From the IMG/VR virus record IMGVR_UViG_3300042562_002450, positions 1 to 64,000 of that record: DNA of 64,000 nucleotides. One strand, written 5' to 3'. Positions 7,254 through 15,075 of the stretch are shown here, piece after piece. This DNA is from a virus. The stretch's first letter is position 1; each line of letters starts with the position of its first letter. Position numbers and translations under genes: made by a program. Under the pieces are notes generated by a model. The model was not told the DNA's origin. It made no database searches and was given only the letters and a program-made list of their open reading frames with translations.

Positions 7254-7409
7254 ATGCATCCAATATATGGGAAATGCCATAAAGACTACAGTTCTACAGA
7301 TGCTGATAAATGCGAAGAAAAAGAAACAGGTTGTCCGGCTTGTAAAGATAGACCATGTAAACAAGAATGGTGTCCATTCACTAAAAAGGAAGATTCTAAT
7401 GATAAATGA
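7254..7409 (+). CDS. Small cysteine-rich protein, 51 aa
   Basis: AAAGGAAATTCT precedes the ATG. Six cysteines in 51 residues, including CPAC and a second pair CKQEWC, suggest a zinc-binding mini-domain. It overlaps the next gene by 11 bases. Confidence 0.6.
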   Translation: MHPIYGKCHKDYSSTDADKCEEKETGCPACKDRPCKQEWCPFTKKEDSNDK

Positions 7410-7599
7410 TTTACATGAATTATTAAAAAACAAAGAAAACTACTCAGTTACTATTCGGCTTTGGCCTTTGGATGAAGTTGATATTATTATCATGGATCAG
7501 TCTGAAGTCTATGAACCATCAAAACAAATATTTAGCTGCAATGAAGAAAGTTTAGATGATGCTTTAATTAAAACAATAGATTTCTTGGAGAACCTATGA
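7399..7599 (+). CDS. Hypothetical protein, 66 aa
   Basis: The ATG at 7399 is preceded by AAGGAAGATTC. A longer frame in the same phase starts at 7267, but its upstream part is the shadow of the cysteine-rich gene. The protein is acidic, with a beta-like VTIRLWPLDEVDIIIMD core. Its stop overlaps the next ATG. Confidence 0.6.
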   Translation: MINDLHELLKNKENYSVTIRLWPLDEVDIIIMDQSEVYEPSKQIFSCNEESLDDALIKTIDFLENL

Positions 7600-7868
7600 A
7601 TAGAGAAAATATACTAATAGGAATAGAACTACTTAGGTTTGCTGCAAAGATTAATCAACAGATGATTGAATGCGGTGAAGTCTTAACGGGTACACCTTTT
7701 TCAGAAGAAGATGCAAACAAGCTCCAATGCGAAATCATTGCTGCAGTTGAATGTATTGAAATCCTTGAAAACTATATGAAAAATGATATTGCAAAAGAAA
7801 TGATAAAGAATTACATCGGACAGCTATCGCAAGAAGGTGATCATTCAGATCATGACTTTCATGACTAA
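7596..7868 (+). CDS. Hypothetical helical protein, 90 aa
   Basis: It starts with a four-base overlap of the previous gene. The product is an acidic, all-helical protein ending in a histidine/aspartate-rich tail (DHSDHDFHD) that could bind metal. Not recognised. Confidence 0.6.
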   Translation: MNRENILIGIELLRFAAKINQQMIECGEVLTGTPFSEEDANKLQCEIIAAVECIEILENYMKNDIAKEMIKNYIGQLSQEGDHSDHDFHD

Positions 7869-8034
7869 AGAAAAGCCAAGGATAGGTGATATGATTTCTC
7901 TTTTTAATAATGGAACAAAAATAAATGTTACTGTTTACAAAATGTCTGAACATCATATAACATTCACAATGAAAGATAAAAAGTTGTGGTGCATGACTTG
8001 GAGTGATTTTTTTAATAAAAAAGAAGGATATTAA
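7852..8034 (+). CDS. Hypothetical small protein, 60 aa
   Basis: The start is uncertain: GTG 7837, ATG 7852 and ATG 7861 are all possible, and the region overlaps the previous gene. The sequence looks like a small beta-barrel (RIGDMISLFNNGTKINVTVYKM). It is followed directly by thioredoxin. Confidence 0.5.
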   Translation: MTFMTKEKPRIGDMISLFNNGTKINVTVYKMSEHHITFTMKDKKLWCMTWSDFFNKKEGY

Positions 8035-8337
8035 ATGACAACAGAAACTGAAGTAAATAAAACCATTAACAAAGTTGTATTCGTAACTGCTCCATGGTGT
8101 CAACCATGTGCCGCTTATAAGCCAAATATTGATTCTGCATCGGCTTCTATTAAGTCTTATGGATATGCTATTGAATACATTAATGCAGATGAAGATAGAC
8201 AATTTTGCAAAGACTATTTAATTCGTGGTGTTCCTTCAACACTAATCTTCCATGGAGATAAAGTTGTTGAGCAATTTGCAGGTAATAAAACAAAAGAAGA
8301 ATTACTAGAAAAGATATATAAAGTTTCAGAAATCTAG
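8035..8337 (+). CDS. Thioredoxin, 100 aa
   Basis: The thioredoxin fold is clear, with active site WCQPC at residues 21-25 and the cis-proline region GVPST near residue 64. It would reduce disulfides, most obviously as electron donor to the phage class I ribonucleotide reductase encoded at 53-56 kb. The gene starts one base after the previous stop. Confidence 0.92.
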   Translation: MTTETEVNKTINKVVFVTAPWCQPCAAYKPNIDSASASIKSYGYAIEYINADEDRQFCKDYLIRGVPSTLIFHGDKVVEQFAGNKTKEELLEKIYKVSEI

Positions 8338-8407
8338 TGCTTATATTTTTTTAAGTTCTGCTGTAAATGCAGGATACCTTAAAACTTTTATAAGTAATTA
8401 GACCGTC

Positions 8408-8483
8408 TTGGTCACGCGGATACGAACTGCCCGAAAGGGTCTACTCCCCCTCAGCATTGCGTCTCAGGCCATAGTAGGACCAA
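8408..8483 (+). ncRNA. tRNA-sized structured RNA candidate
   Basis: TTGGTC at 8408-8413 pairs with GACCAA at 8478-8483 and encloses 64 bases that include a CCC-GAAA-GGG hairpin at 8430-8439. The segment is clearly richer in GC than its surroundings and has no reading frame. It is 76 bases long but I cannot draw an anticodon or T arm, so it is not called a tRNA. The rest of 8338-8529 holds nothing else that I recognise. Confidence 0.4.
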
Positions 8484-8529
8484 TTTTATTTAAGTATAGA
8501 TGCTAAAAACATCAACGGTTTTATTAAAT

Positions 8530-8680
8530 GGGGGATTAGCTTAGCTGGTAAAGCAACTATGGATGAAAAAAGAAGTGGCGAAATTCGTAAAGTACTCAAG
8601 AGATAGCTTCTCTTAATAGTCGCGGAAAGTTAACTAGTCTGTAGATAAGATCGGAGGTTCGATTCCTCTGTCCCCTGCCA
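8530..8680 (+). tRNA. tRNA-like gene with about 75 extra bases
   Basis: The two ends form an excellent tRNA: acceptor GGGGGAT pairs with GTCCCCT, D stem GCTT/AAGC, T stem GGAGG/CCTCT around TTCGATT, discriminator G and CCA at 8678-8680. Between the D and T arms lie 98 bases instead of about 23. The extra segment contains hairpins such as AAGAGA/TCTCTT, and the 5-mer AACTA is repeated at its two edges. I could not find a convincing anticodon arm. It may contain an intron-like insertion or be a tRNA mimic. Confidence 0.6.
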
Positions 8681-8742
8681 ATAAAAACCCAGTCACTTTG
8701 GCTCTTTGAGTAAAATTAAATCATACAAATTGGAGTCAGGAG

Positions 8743-8907
8743 ATGAGTAAAACGAATATACTAATATTAAAATTAGCTATGTTGGGTTTTGTATTGGGAA
8801 CAATACTAAGTTACATACTGGGGACTCAGCTCTTTAATATCTCTGCCTACATAGCTATTCCAATAGGAATGCTTGCTGGGATTTGTTCACCTTTTATTGG
8901 AGAGTAG
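8743..8907 (+). CDS. Small membrane protein, 54 aa
   Basis: AGTCAGGAG precedes the ATG. Two hydrophobic segments are separated by a short turn (about residues 7-25 and 31-50), so it is probably a two-pass inner-membrane protein with both ends in the cytoplasm. A holin-like or superinfection-related role would be guesswork. Confidence 0.6.
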   Translation: MSKTNILILKLAMLGFVLGTILSYILGTQLFNISAYIAIPIGMLAGICSPFIGE

Positions 8908-8934
8908 TATGAAAAAAATAAATAGGAGAAGAGA

Positions 8935-9228
8935 ATGAGAAAAGGTTGGATAATTACAAAAAATTACTTAGAGTCGCGCAATGAAAAAACATTTACTGAA
9001 GTTTCAATCATTGGACCTTCTCTTACTACTCTTACTAAAGAACAAATAGTACTTGGTCATCCATTCAAAATGTTTGATGATGATGATGTTCTTTGTTATG
9101 AAGGATATCTTTATGCTGATAAAAACTCAGAAGATGGGTTTATGCCATTAGATAACTATGGCACGCCAGATGCTGGGTGTACGTATGTTCAATATAAAAA
9201 TGAAATTGGTGAATGGAAAACATTGTAA
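8935..9228 (+). CDS. Hypothetical acidic protein, 97 aa
   Basis: GGAGAAGAGA precedes the ATG. The sequence alternates beta-like segments with acidic loops (FDDDDVLCYEGYLYAD), suggesting a small soluble beta protein. No signal peptide or known motif is present. Confidence 0.65.
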   Translation: MRKGWIITKNYLESRNEKTFTEVSIIGPSLTTLTKEQIVLGHPFKMFDDDDVLCYEGYLYADKNSEDGFMPLDNYGTPDAGCTYVQYKNEIGEWKTL

Positions 9229-9306
9229 TCTATAGAATACAACGCTAATATTTTAATGTGATATTTTTAAATATGTTAAAATTTTCTCTAGGGGAGAAGT
9301 TTTAAT

Positions 9307-10230
9307 ATGATGACACCTGTCGACATTAAAAATGAATTAGATAAATACGTCATAGGTCATGATGAAGCAAAGAAATATCTTTCTATTGCTGGATACAATC
9401 ATCTTAAGAGAATGAATGGCAATAATATTAAAAAAACAAATGTATTATTAATTGGCCCCACAGGGTCTGGAAAAACCTATATGATTACCATGTTGGCAAA
9501 CATATTAGGTGTAAAGTATTCTTCTTTTGATGCAACTCAGTTCTCAGCAATAGGATATGAAGGCAAAGACGTAGAAGACATAATAACTGATTTAGTAAAT
9601 AATTGTGAAAACAATGAAAAAGAAGCAAGTAGATCTATTGTCTACATAGATGAGATTGATAAGATTAGAAAAAAGAAAGTAAGCGGATCGTTTGATATAA
9701 GTGGACTAGGAGTTCAACAATCACTTTTAAAAGTGCTAGAAGGCTCGGACATACCATACGTTTCAAAGTACTCAAATAATGGACAGTATGATGAAAAACT
9801 TAATACTGAAAATATATTATTTATAGCATCTGGAGCCTTTGTTGATTTAACAGAGGTCAGCACAAAAGGTCTTATAGAATATGGAATGATTCCAGAATTC
9901 CTAGGAAGATTTTCAATCACAGCAAAGCTTGAGGCATTAACTCTATCTCATTATGTTAAAATATTAAAAGATTCGGAAGGCTCTATTATCAAATCATATA
10001 AAGAATGGTTTTTGACAGAAGGCATAGAGCTAGTAATACATGAAAGCGCTATAAACTTTTTAGCCACGGAAGCAATGAAAAGAGATCTAGGGGCTAGAGG
10101 CTTACATATTGCACTAGAAGAAGCATTGATAAATGCTCAATTCGAAGCACCCAGTATGGTAATCAAGCCTAAGCAAATAATTCTAAACTCAATAAATATT
10201 AAGACAAAAATTCCTTTCTGGGTTTTTTAA
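9307..10230 (+). CDS. ClpX/HslU-like AAA+ ATPase, 307 aa
   Basis: The AAA+ core is complete: Walker A GPTGSGKT at residues 50-57, Walker B SIVYIDEIDKI near 110-120, the GLGVQQSLLKVLEG segment, MIPEFLGRF, and the sensor-2 DLGARGL. It is shorter than ClpX because the N-terminal zinc domain is absent, and by eye the loop that carries the ClpP-binding IGF tripeptide is also missing. It is likely an unfoldase, and a partner protease could be the ClpP-like protein at 29951, although the missing loop argues against standard docking. Confidence 0.88.
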   Translation: MMTPVDIKNELDKYVIGHDEAKKYLSIAGYNHLKRMNGNNIKKTNVLLIGPTGSGKTYMITMLANILGVKYSSFDATQFSAIGYEGKDVEDIITDLVNNCENNEKEASRSIVYIDEIDKIRKKKVSGSFDISGLGVQQSLLKVLEGSDIPYVSKYSNNGQYDEKLNTENILFIASGAFVDLTEVSTKGLIEYGMIPEFLGRFSITAKLEALTLSHYVKILKDSEGSIIKSYKEWFLTEGIELVIHESAINFLATEAMKRDLGARGLHIALEEALINAQFEAPSMVIKPKQIILNSINIKTKIPFWVF

Positions 10231-10296
10231 TATAATCTTTATTCCAATTTAATATTTTTTATTTTATAATAGCTTTAACAATACAAAGGAAAACTT

Positions 10297-10404
10297 ATGT
10301 GTTCTTTTTGTATTAAGCCTTGTGGCAATAATTGGTATTTTCATACAGAAAGAAATTCTATGGAAAATGTACACTATAAAAGCATAGGGTATCTTTTTAT
10401 TTAA
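10297..10404 (+). CDS. Very small protein with CxxC start, 35 aa
   Basis: The frame has a good site (CAAAGGAAAAC) and a TATAAT hexamer 26 bases upstream (10265-10270), suggesting its own promoter although no clear -35 box is seen. The peptide starts MCSFCIKPCG. It is the only candidate gene in the gap between the ATPase and the phosphoesterase. Confidence 0.4.
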   Translation: MCSFCIKPCGNNWYFHTERNSMENVHYKSIGYLFI

Positions 10405-10413
10405 AGGTAAGTT

Positions 10414-11145
10414 ATGATACGTTGTATGCACATAAGCGACACTCATCAAGAGAATATCGCAGATATTGTAGTGACTGATCTCAAGACTGAATCTTTTGGG
10501 ACATTAGATCTATTATTTATTTCGGGTGACTTAACCTATAGAGGAGACATTGATAAGCTTAAAAAATGCGCTGATCAGTGTGAAGATTTAGTTAAATACG
10601 GTTACGTTAAAGATATTGTAATAACTCCTGGTAATCATGATAAAACATTTCACAAAGCAAAAATAATAAATGACAAGCCTAGCAATTGGGAAACTCCAGA
10701 AAGAGCCCGCGAATGCTTTGCTCACAAAAAAGGCATACATCTTTTAATTCATCAAGCTATTGAGTTACATGGAATTAAAATATTTGGAAGTCCTTGGACT
10801 CCTGAATTCTGTAATTGGGCATATAACTACTACTGGTATGAAGCAAAATCATTATGGAATCTTATTCCTAATGACACACAAGTATTAATGACACATGGTC
10901 CTCCTGAATTCATCTTAGATGAAGTTCATGAATATATGAAAATTAAATATTGTGGATGCCCTGAGTTAGCAAGACAAATCATAAACAGACCAAGTATTAC
11001 TCATCATTTATTTGGCCATATCCATGAAGGATACGGAACTATAATAAAGAATGGGGTTACTTATATGAATAGTTCCATTATGGATGGATCATACAAACCA
11101 ACAAACAGACCTCAATATTTTGAATTTAACCCAAAGGCAACATGA
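10414..11145 (+). CDS. Calcineurin-like metallophosphoesterase, 243 aa
   Basis: The family blocks appear in order: HISDTHQ at the N-terminus, FISGDLTYRGD, ITPGNHD, MTHGPP, and HHLFGHIHEG. The HGPP and GHIHEGYG motifs resemble the small UPF0046/MPPED-type phosphodiesterases. It likely cleaves a phosphodiester with two metal ions, but its substrate is unknown. Its stop overlaps the start of a secreted protein. Confidence 0.9.
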   Translation: MIRCMHISDTHQENIADIVVTDLKTESFGTLDLLFISGDLTYRGDIDKLKKCADQCEDLVKYGYVKDIVITPGNHDKTFHKAKIINDKPSNWETPERARECFAHKKGIHLLIHQAIELHGIKIFGSPWTPEFCNWAYNYYWYEAKSLWNLIPNDTQVLMTHGPPEFILDEVHEYMKIKYCGCPELARQIINRPSITHHLFGHIHEGYGTIIKNGVTYMNSSIMDGSYKPTNRPQYFEFNPKAT

Positions 11146-11480
11146 AAACAATTATTTTTACAGTTTTACTCCTCTTATCTTTCAATGGATACTCACAAGA
11201 ATGCAGTGAGAGATATGAAAAAGGCATAGACCTTACAGCTAAAAGCTTAACAATTACTCTTCAATGCAATAATAAAGAAGCAGTGAGAATAAGCGTAGAT
11301 AAATTTGCTAAAAAATTAAAGTTCTGTCAGAAAGGCCCAATCTGTATGATTGTTGGTAAGGCTGGCGTTTATATTGTTCAAAAACAGATCCCATTAGAAT
11401 GGGAATGTAATCCGCAAATTGCCATGAAAGTCCTAGAGTTCGCACTAACTAAAACATGTGAGAAGCTTACAGGACTCTAA
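11142..11480 (+). CDS. Secreted small protein, 112 aa
   Basis: Residues 1-18 are a Sec signal peptide (MKTIIFTVLLLLSFNGYS) followed by a mature domain with six cysteines, consistent with disulfide bonds in the periplasm. It overlaps the phosphoesterase gene by four bases. No family is recognised. Confidence 0.65.
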   Translation: MKTIIFTVLLLLSFNGYSQECSERYEKGIDLTAKSLTITLQCNNKEAVRISVDKFAKKLKFCQKGPICMIVGKAGVYIVQKQIPLEWECNPQIAMKVLEFALTKTCEKLTGL

Positions 11481-11488
11481 GGAGTCTC

Positions 11489-11854
11489 ATGAAAATCTTT
11501 GCATATCGAAACCTTAATCGCAAAGGTGTAGTGTGGTCATTAAAAGATACTAAAACAAATCTAGTAATAGATAGAGTTAACGTAGCTTATTTTAAAAATG
11601 TGGAATTAAAAGTATCTGAAGCTGGAAGGCAAAGAGTACTTAGGAATAAAAAGAAAAATGTACACGCAGGCGTTAAAGGTCAGCGAATAAAACACATGCC
11701 TAAAGGCATGATCTGGGTACAAGCTAGTTATAATCCTTATAAGCAAAAAGCATTTACAGACCTTAATGGAAATGAAATCCATAAAGCTGACTATGCTATT
11801 TTAAATGTATTTGGATTATCTGTAGCAATAAAGAAGCCGTCTGAAGAGGTATAA
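11489..11854 (+). CDS. Hypothetical basic protein, 121 aa
   Basis: AAGGAGTCTC precedes the ATG. The protein is rich in lysine and arginine, particularly around residues 50-75 (RQRVLRNKKKNVHAGVKGQR), suggesting contact with nucleic acid. It lies directly before a long structured intergenic region. I do not recognise the family. Confidence 0.65.
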   Translation: MKIFAYRNLNRKGVVWSLKDTKTNLVIDRVNVAYFKNVELKVSEAGRQRVLRNKKKNVHAGVKGQRIKHMPKGMIWVQASYNPYKQKAFTDLNGNEIHKADYAILNVFGLSVAIKKPSEEV

Positions 11855-11869
11855 TATAGATAGTGCTCA

Positions 11870-12180
11870 GTTAGGTGAGAACAAGATTCGGATGCCTTGA
11901 CCCAAAAAGTCCTAAACAAGTGGTGATGGTATGCTCCCCTGTTGTCAGTACGGTTGCTGAATGTAACGTAGGCTATTAACGGTTGAATTCCTTAGTGCAC
12001 CTTAAGTGGTTTTTAACTAACTATTCAACGTTCTGCTAATAGGTAAACTGACCCTGTCGACATGTAACATATGGTTCTAGTAGTAATAGAGCAAGTTGTT
12101 AGGTGGCAACGGCTACGTTGCATTCTAAATGAAAAAATAAGCCTATGCGAGTTAAAATCTCGCGGAGTCCAACAATACAT
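11870..12180 (+). ncRNA. Long structured RNA candidate, about 310 nt
   Basis: This gene-free stretch is GC-rich for the window and full of short stems. Examples are CTTGAC/GTC..CAAG near 11900 and a tRNA-like 3' end with GTTG/CAAC, GGCT/AGCC and GCGAG/CTCGC around TTAAAAT. No CCA follows, and no acceptor strand pairs with the sequence after the last stem. TATAAT at 11852-11857 could be its -10 box. It may be a stand-alone RNA or a highly interrupted tRNA-like element. Confidence 0.45.
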
Positions 12181-12192
12181 TAAAGGTTATAT

Positions 12193-12537
12193 ATGAAATT
12201 TGATTACATGAAGCATAGGACTTGCAGATATGATGGATGTCGTATTGCTCTTAGTTATGTAGAAATATCTAAAATTAAAGAACTTAAAAATAGATATTAT
12301 TGTAGCCATGAGTGTCTTGAGAATCAGTACAAAAGCTTAGGTTTTGATGGAGCTATACATTTAGTACATCAGAAGTTTGGGTCTTTACATCCAGTAACTA
12401 AAAAGATACAAGAGATGAGAGAAGAGCTTGCAACACTTAGAAAAGATACAGACTATGATGAGCGAGCTACAAAGGGTCGAATAAAAGAAGAACAAAATTT
12501 TGCTCGTCTATTAAAAACAAGTGAAAAATGCTTATAA
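12193..12537 (+). CDS. Zinc-finger protein, 114 aa
   Basis: A treble-clef-like site is formed by CRYDGC near residue 11 and YCSHEC near residue 37. The remainder is a charged helix that may form a coiled coil. AAAGG lies upstream. Possibly a nucleic-acid or protein-binding adaptor; no specific family recognised. Confidence 0.65.
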   Translation: MKFDYMKHRTCRYDGCRIALSYVEISKIKELKNRYYCSHECLENQYKSLGFDGAIHLVHQKFGSLHPVTKKIQEMREELATLRKDTDYDERATKGRIKEEQNFARLLKTSEKCL

Positions 12538-12546
12538 GGATTAATT

Positions 12547-13014
12547 ATGAATATCGAATCTATTGTTACAGATACTACAGATGATATATGGAATAAAACA
12601 AATACATCATACCTAGCTTTTAAGCTTGGACGAAAAGCTGATTCCTATAATAGAGCAAGACCTGCAGTGTCTAATGGTAAGATATTTGATGGTCTTGATT
12701 GTGTAGCTTCAAATATTACTTTTGATGGTAATTCAGCTAAAGAAGAAGATCAGGGCCCTGATGGACTAATCCCTAAGATTGGTTCTTGCGTGGCTCTTTA
12801 TGCTTCTAAGTTTAATTCAGGAAACTCATTTTTAAGAACCAGTAATATTCAAGACTTTTATATTCATGGGAATTATGAGGCTTCTAAAGATAAAATTATC
12901 TTAAAGCCAGAAAATGCTGATCTTCTTAAAGGGATTGATTTTCAAGATGGAGATATCCTTCTTAATACAATGAATAGTCTTTATTACTTAAAAGCAATTA
13001 AGAACAATAGATGA
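12547..13014 (+). CDS. Hypothetical protein, 155 aa
   Basis: AAGGATTAATT precedes the ATG. The protein is soluble with no signal peptide, has many glycines and asparagines, and looks beta-rich towards its C-terminus. The stop overlaps the start of the small lipoprotein gene. Not recognised. Confidence 0.65.
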   Translation: MNIESIVTDTTDDIWNKTNTSYLAFKLGRKADSYNRARPAVSNGKIFDGLDCVASNITFDGNSAKEEDQGPDGLIPKIGSCVALYASKFNSGNSFLRTSNIQDFYIHGNYEASKDKIILKPENADLLKGIDFQDGDILLNTMNSLYYLKAIKNNR

Positions 13015-13145
13015 AAACAATATTCTTTTTATTCTTTCTTACTTCTTGTTCAACTATGACTTTTCATGAGCAATCTGCTTATGCATTAAAGACTATGGAT
13101 CCAAACTTTGCATTGGAAGGAGAATCAGATGACACAAGAAGATAA
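13011..13145 (+). CDS. Small putative lipoprotein, 44 aa
   Basis: A short frame with an N-terminal hydrophobic stretch ends in the lipobox LTSC, so cysteine 13 would be lipidated. It overlaps the stop of the previous gene by four bases and the start of the next gene by 17 bases. The arrangement resembles small Rz1-type outer-membrane spanins, but nothing proves that role. Confidence 0.45.
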   Translation: MKTIFFLFFLTSCSTMTFHEQSAYALKTMDPNFALEGESDDTRR

Positions 13146-13395
13146 AGATAAAATTATTAAAATAGCTAAAGATTGCTATGACAAAATAGATATTTTAAGA
13201 GTTGAAGATATTGGAATCGAAAAGAAAGCTCAAGCAATTTATGCAGAGCTTCCTGGTATTTATAGGAAACTAGAAGAGATTAAAGTTTTACCTGAGAAGG
13301 TTAACTTCCAAGTCTTTATGGAACTTGTAACTACTAGACTTCAAATTGCAGCTCAAGAAGCACAAATGTTTAGAAACTTTAATGGTTTTGCTTAG
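13129..13395 (+). CDS. Hypothetical helical protein, 88 aa
   Basis: I chose ATG 13129, with GGAAGGAGAATC upstream. It is a soluble, all-helical, highly charged protein. It converges with the minus-strand nuclease gene, whose stop overlaps its own by four bases. Confidence 0.6.
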   Translation: MTQEDKDKIIKIAKDCYDKIDILRVEDIGIEKKAQAIYAELPGIYRKLEEIKVLPEKVNFQVFMELVTTRLQIAAQEAQMFRNFNGFA

Positions 13396-14084
13396 AAATC
13401 ATTAATAGTATTAACAAGACTTGGATCATCAATAAATGGATTTGTATTCCCTTGAATCTCTTTAATTTTTAGATTTCTAATAATTTCAAAAGAATCAACT
13501 GGATCAGATTCATGCCACTTGCGAAATGTAGCTTCTTGCATTGGATCTATACGCATCTTGTAACGTACAGAAAAATAGAACATTGCTCTAGCAACATTAC
13601 CTTTGTGGTGACTTGGTGGTTGAAATGCAGTAATATCTGTATTTGGAATCTTTCCTTTAAAGGATGTCCCACAAACAGTATCTCCATTTTTAATTATAGA
13701 AAAAGGATGATTACCTCTTGCTGAATTAGCAAAAGAAGCAGTTGGATAGAGATGATGAAGATCGGTTTTTTTAATAGCAATTTCATGAGGACCAAATTTT
13801 GATTGAGGCCACGTATGTTCGCAATTAACAAAATTAGGATCTGGTATCTTTCCCTGGCCAACACCATGGCTTGCATTGTAATTATTGTCGCAATAAACGT
13901 CGGTTACAATTCCGTTGTTATAATGAAGTATGCCGAAAAGATATTGTCTCGCAAGAGTATAAGAGACGATTGGAACATGAACTTGAATGACTGAATCATT
14001 TAGATTTTCTTTTTCACTTATCGGTTTACCACAAGCTCCAATAGAAAAGATTAATAAAAGAAATAAGACTAATGTTTTAATCAT
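13392..14084 (-). CDS. EndA/Dns-type endonuclease, lipoprotein, 230 aa
   Basis: The start at 14084 is preceded by GGAGTTAATT on the minus strand. An N-terminal lipobox (SIGAC, Cys18) follows a signal segment. The Endonuclease I core is clear: CEHTWPQS with H90, then DLHHLYP and ARGNHPF. The enzyme should cut DNA non-specifically outside the cytoplasm, anchored to a membrane. It could degrade competing or host-derived DNA. It is the only minus-strand gene in the first 45 kb, which suggests separate acquisition. Confidence 0.9.
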   Translation of the reverse strand: MIKTLVLFLLLIFSIGACGKPISEKENLNDSVIQVHVPIVSYTLARQYLFGILHYNNGIVTDVYCDNNYNASHGVGQGKIPDPNFVNCEHTWPQSKFGPHEIAIKKTDLHHLYPTASFANSARGNHPFSIIKNGDTVCGTSFKGKIPNTDITAFQPPSHHKGNVARAMFYFSVRYKMRIDPMQEATFRKWHESDPVDSFEIIRNLKIKEIQGNTNPFIDDPSLVNTINDF

Positions 14085-14143
14085 AATTAACTCCAATGTA
14101 TAGTTGAATTATAGCTTACTCAAAAACAAACAGGAAACTAAAA

Positions 14144-14446
14144 ATGAATATATCTGACAAAACTGCTCAGCCTGTGACGCTAAAGCAACTAACTGATTTT
14201 ATTAAAGAAAACTTACATTTAACTTGGTTTCTTGGAGATGGTGGTTGTTTTAAGGCAGTGGGTCAAGAGAAAAAAGGTAGACCAGTTTTCAAGTATTTTT
14301 ATCCAAGTATTGATACAAGAACAATGGATATTTTTCATATTAAAACTGATAGGTATGAAGTTGATTTCAGAGAAGAGTTCGATGGGACAATACTTGATTT
14401 ACTTATATTTAAATATAAAAAAGAATTTGAAAATGAAGATAAATGA
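14144..14446 (+). CDS. Hypothetical protein, 100 aa
   Basis: AGGAAACTAAAA precedes the ATG. It is soluble and mixed alpha/beta, with an aromatic, basic middle. It starts about 60 bases downstream of the divergent EndA start, so the spacer probably contains both promoters, although I see no consensus boxes. Confidence 0.6.
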   Translation: MNISDKTAQPVTLKQLTDFIKENLHLTWFLGDGGCFKAVGQEKKGRPVFKYFYPSIDTRTMDIFHIKTDRYEVDFREEFDGTILDLLIFKYKKEFENEDK

Positions 14447-14522
14447 ATGCAAGATTTGCTTAGGAATAAGCTATCCTGATTGCAAAACAGAAGATATAAA
14501 AGAGGAGAAAGAAGATGAGTAA
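14433..14522 (+). CDS. Tiny cysteine-containing protein, 29 aa
   Basis: This short frame bridges two genes and overlaps both. It starts MKINECKICLG and has a third cysteine (YPDCK), then an acidic tail. Translation is supported only by position and cysteine spacing. A longer reading of the same frame overlaps the previous gene and is probably spurious. Confidence 0.3.
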   Translation: MKINECKICLGISYPDCKTEDIKEEKEDE

Positions 14523-15066
14523 ATGCTTATTGTTAGTTGGTCCTATTTGTAGTGGGAAAACAATGTTAGCTGAAACATTAATGCAAAGAGGCTTTCTTAG
14601 AAATAGAAGTAACTTTTATGGGATTGAACAATCTAGAAAACTCCTATCTGACGGAACAATGGCCGGAGAGCTTGATGCTTGGGCTGGATTCCTAAGACAG
14701 ATACAATCACCCTCACCTAATGATAATGCCATATACGAGTTCTCAGGAACTGGTAGGCATGTTTATAGTGTCTCATGGGCAATTGGGCATTCAATAAAAG
14801 ACGATCCAAATACACAATGGATTATAGCTTATTGTTTAGCTCCAGAAACTACCATTAGAGAACGATTCCCTAAAAAGGTCTATGACTCTCCTATGCCTTT
14901 TGCAATGGGAAGTCCTCTTAACTCTTTAGCTTTTATGAATGGTGAACTAGAGAAGTCTTATGGCAACTCAAGAGAATGGAATGGCTCAATGAAAATGAAA
15001 TTTAATATGAATGTTGAAAACTATGATGGGATTGCAGATCAAATATCTGCAGCCTTTATTAATTAA
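14515..15066 (+). CDS. P-loop kinase-like protein, 183 aa
   Basis: GAGGAGAAAGAAG precedes the ATG. Walker A GPICSGKT lies at residues 9-16. The length and N-terminal layout suit small nucleotide or polynucleotide kinases. An arginine-rich lid (TTIRERF) is seen near residue 120. It probably phosphorylates a nucleoside monophosphate or a small substrate, but the classical dNMP-kinase motifs are not complete. Confidence 0.7.
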   Translation: MSKCLLLVGPICSGKTMLAETLMQRGFLRNRSNFYGIEQSRKLLSDGTMAGELDAWAGFLRQIQSPSPNDNAIYEFSGTGRHVYSVSWAIGHSIKDDPNTQWIIAYCLAPETTIRERFPKKVYDSPMPFAMGSPLNSLAFMNGELEKSYGNSREWNGSMKMKFNMNVENYDGIADQISAAFIN

Positions 15067-15075
15067 GGAGTATCT

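Noticed and set aside
8338-8400. Possible terminator after thioredoxin
   Set aside because: The CTGC/GCAG stem lacks a following T-run; the T-run is before the stem, so it does not fit a plus-strand terminator.
11870-12180. tmRNA or group I intron
   Set aside because: The conserved tmRNA ends and the group I intron core motifs were not found; a CCA end is also missing.
13512-13994. Plus-strand frames opposite the EndA gene
   Set aside because: They are shadows of the minus-strand nuclease, which has clear catalytic motifs.
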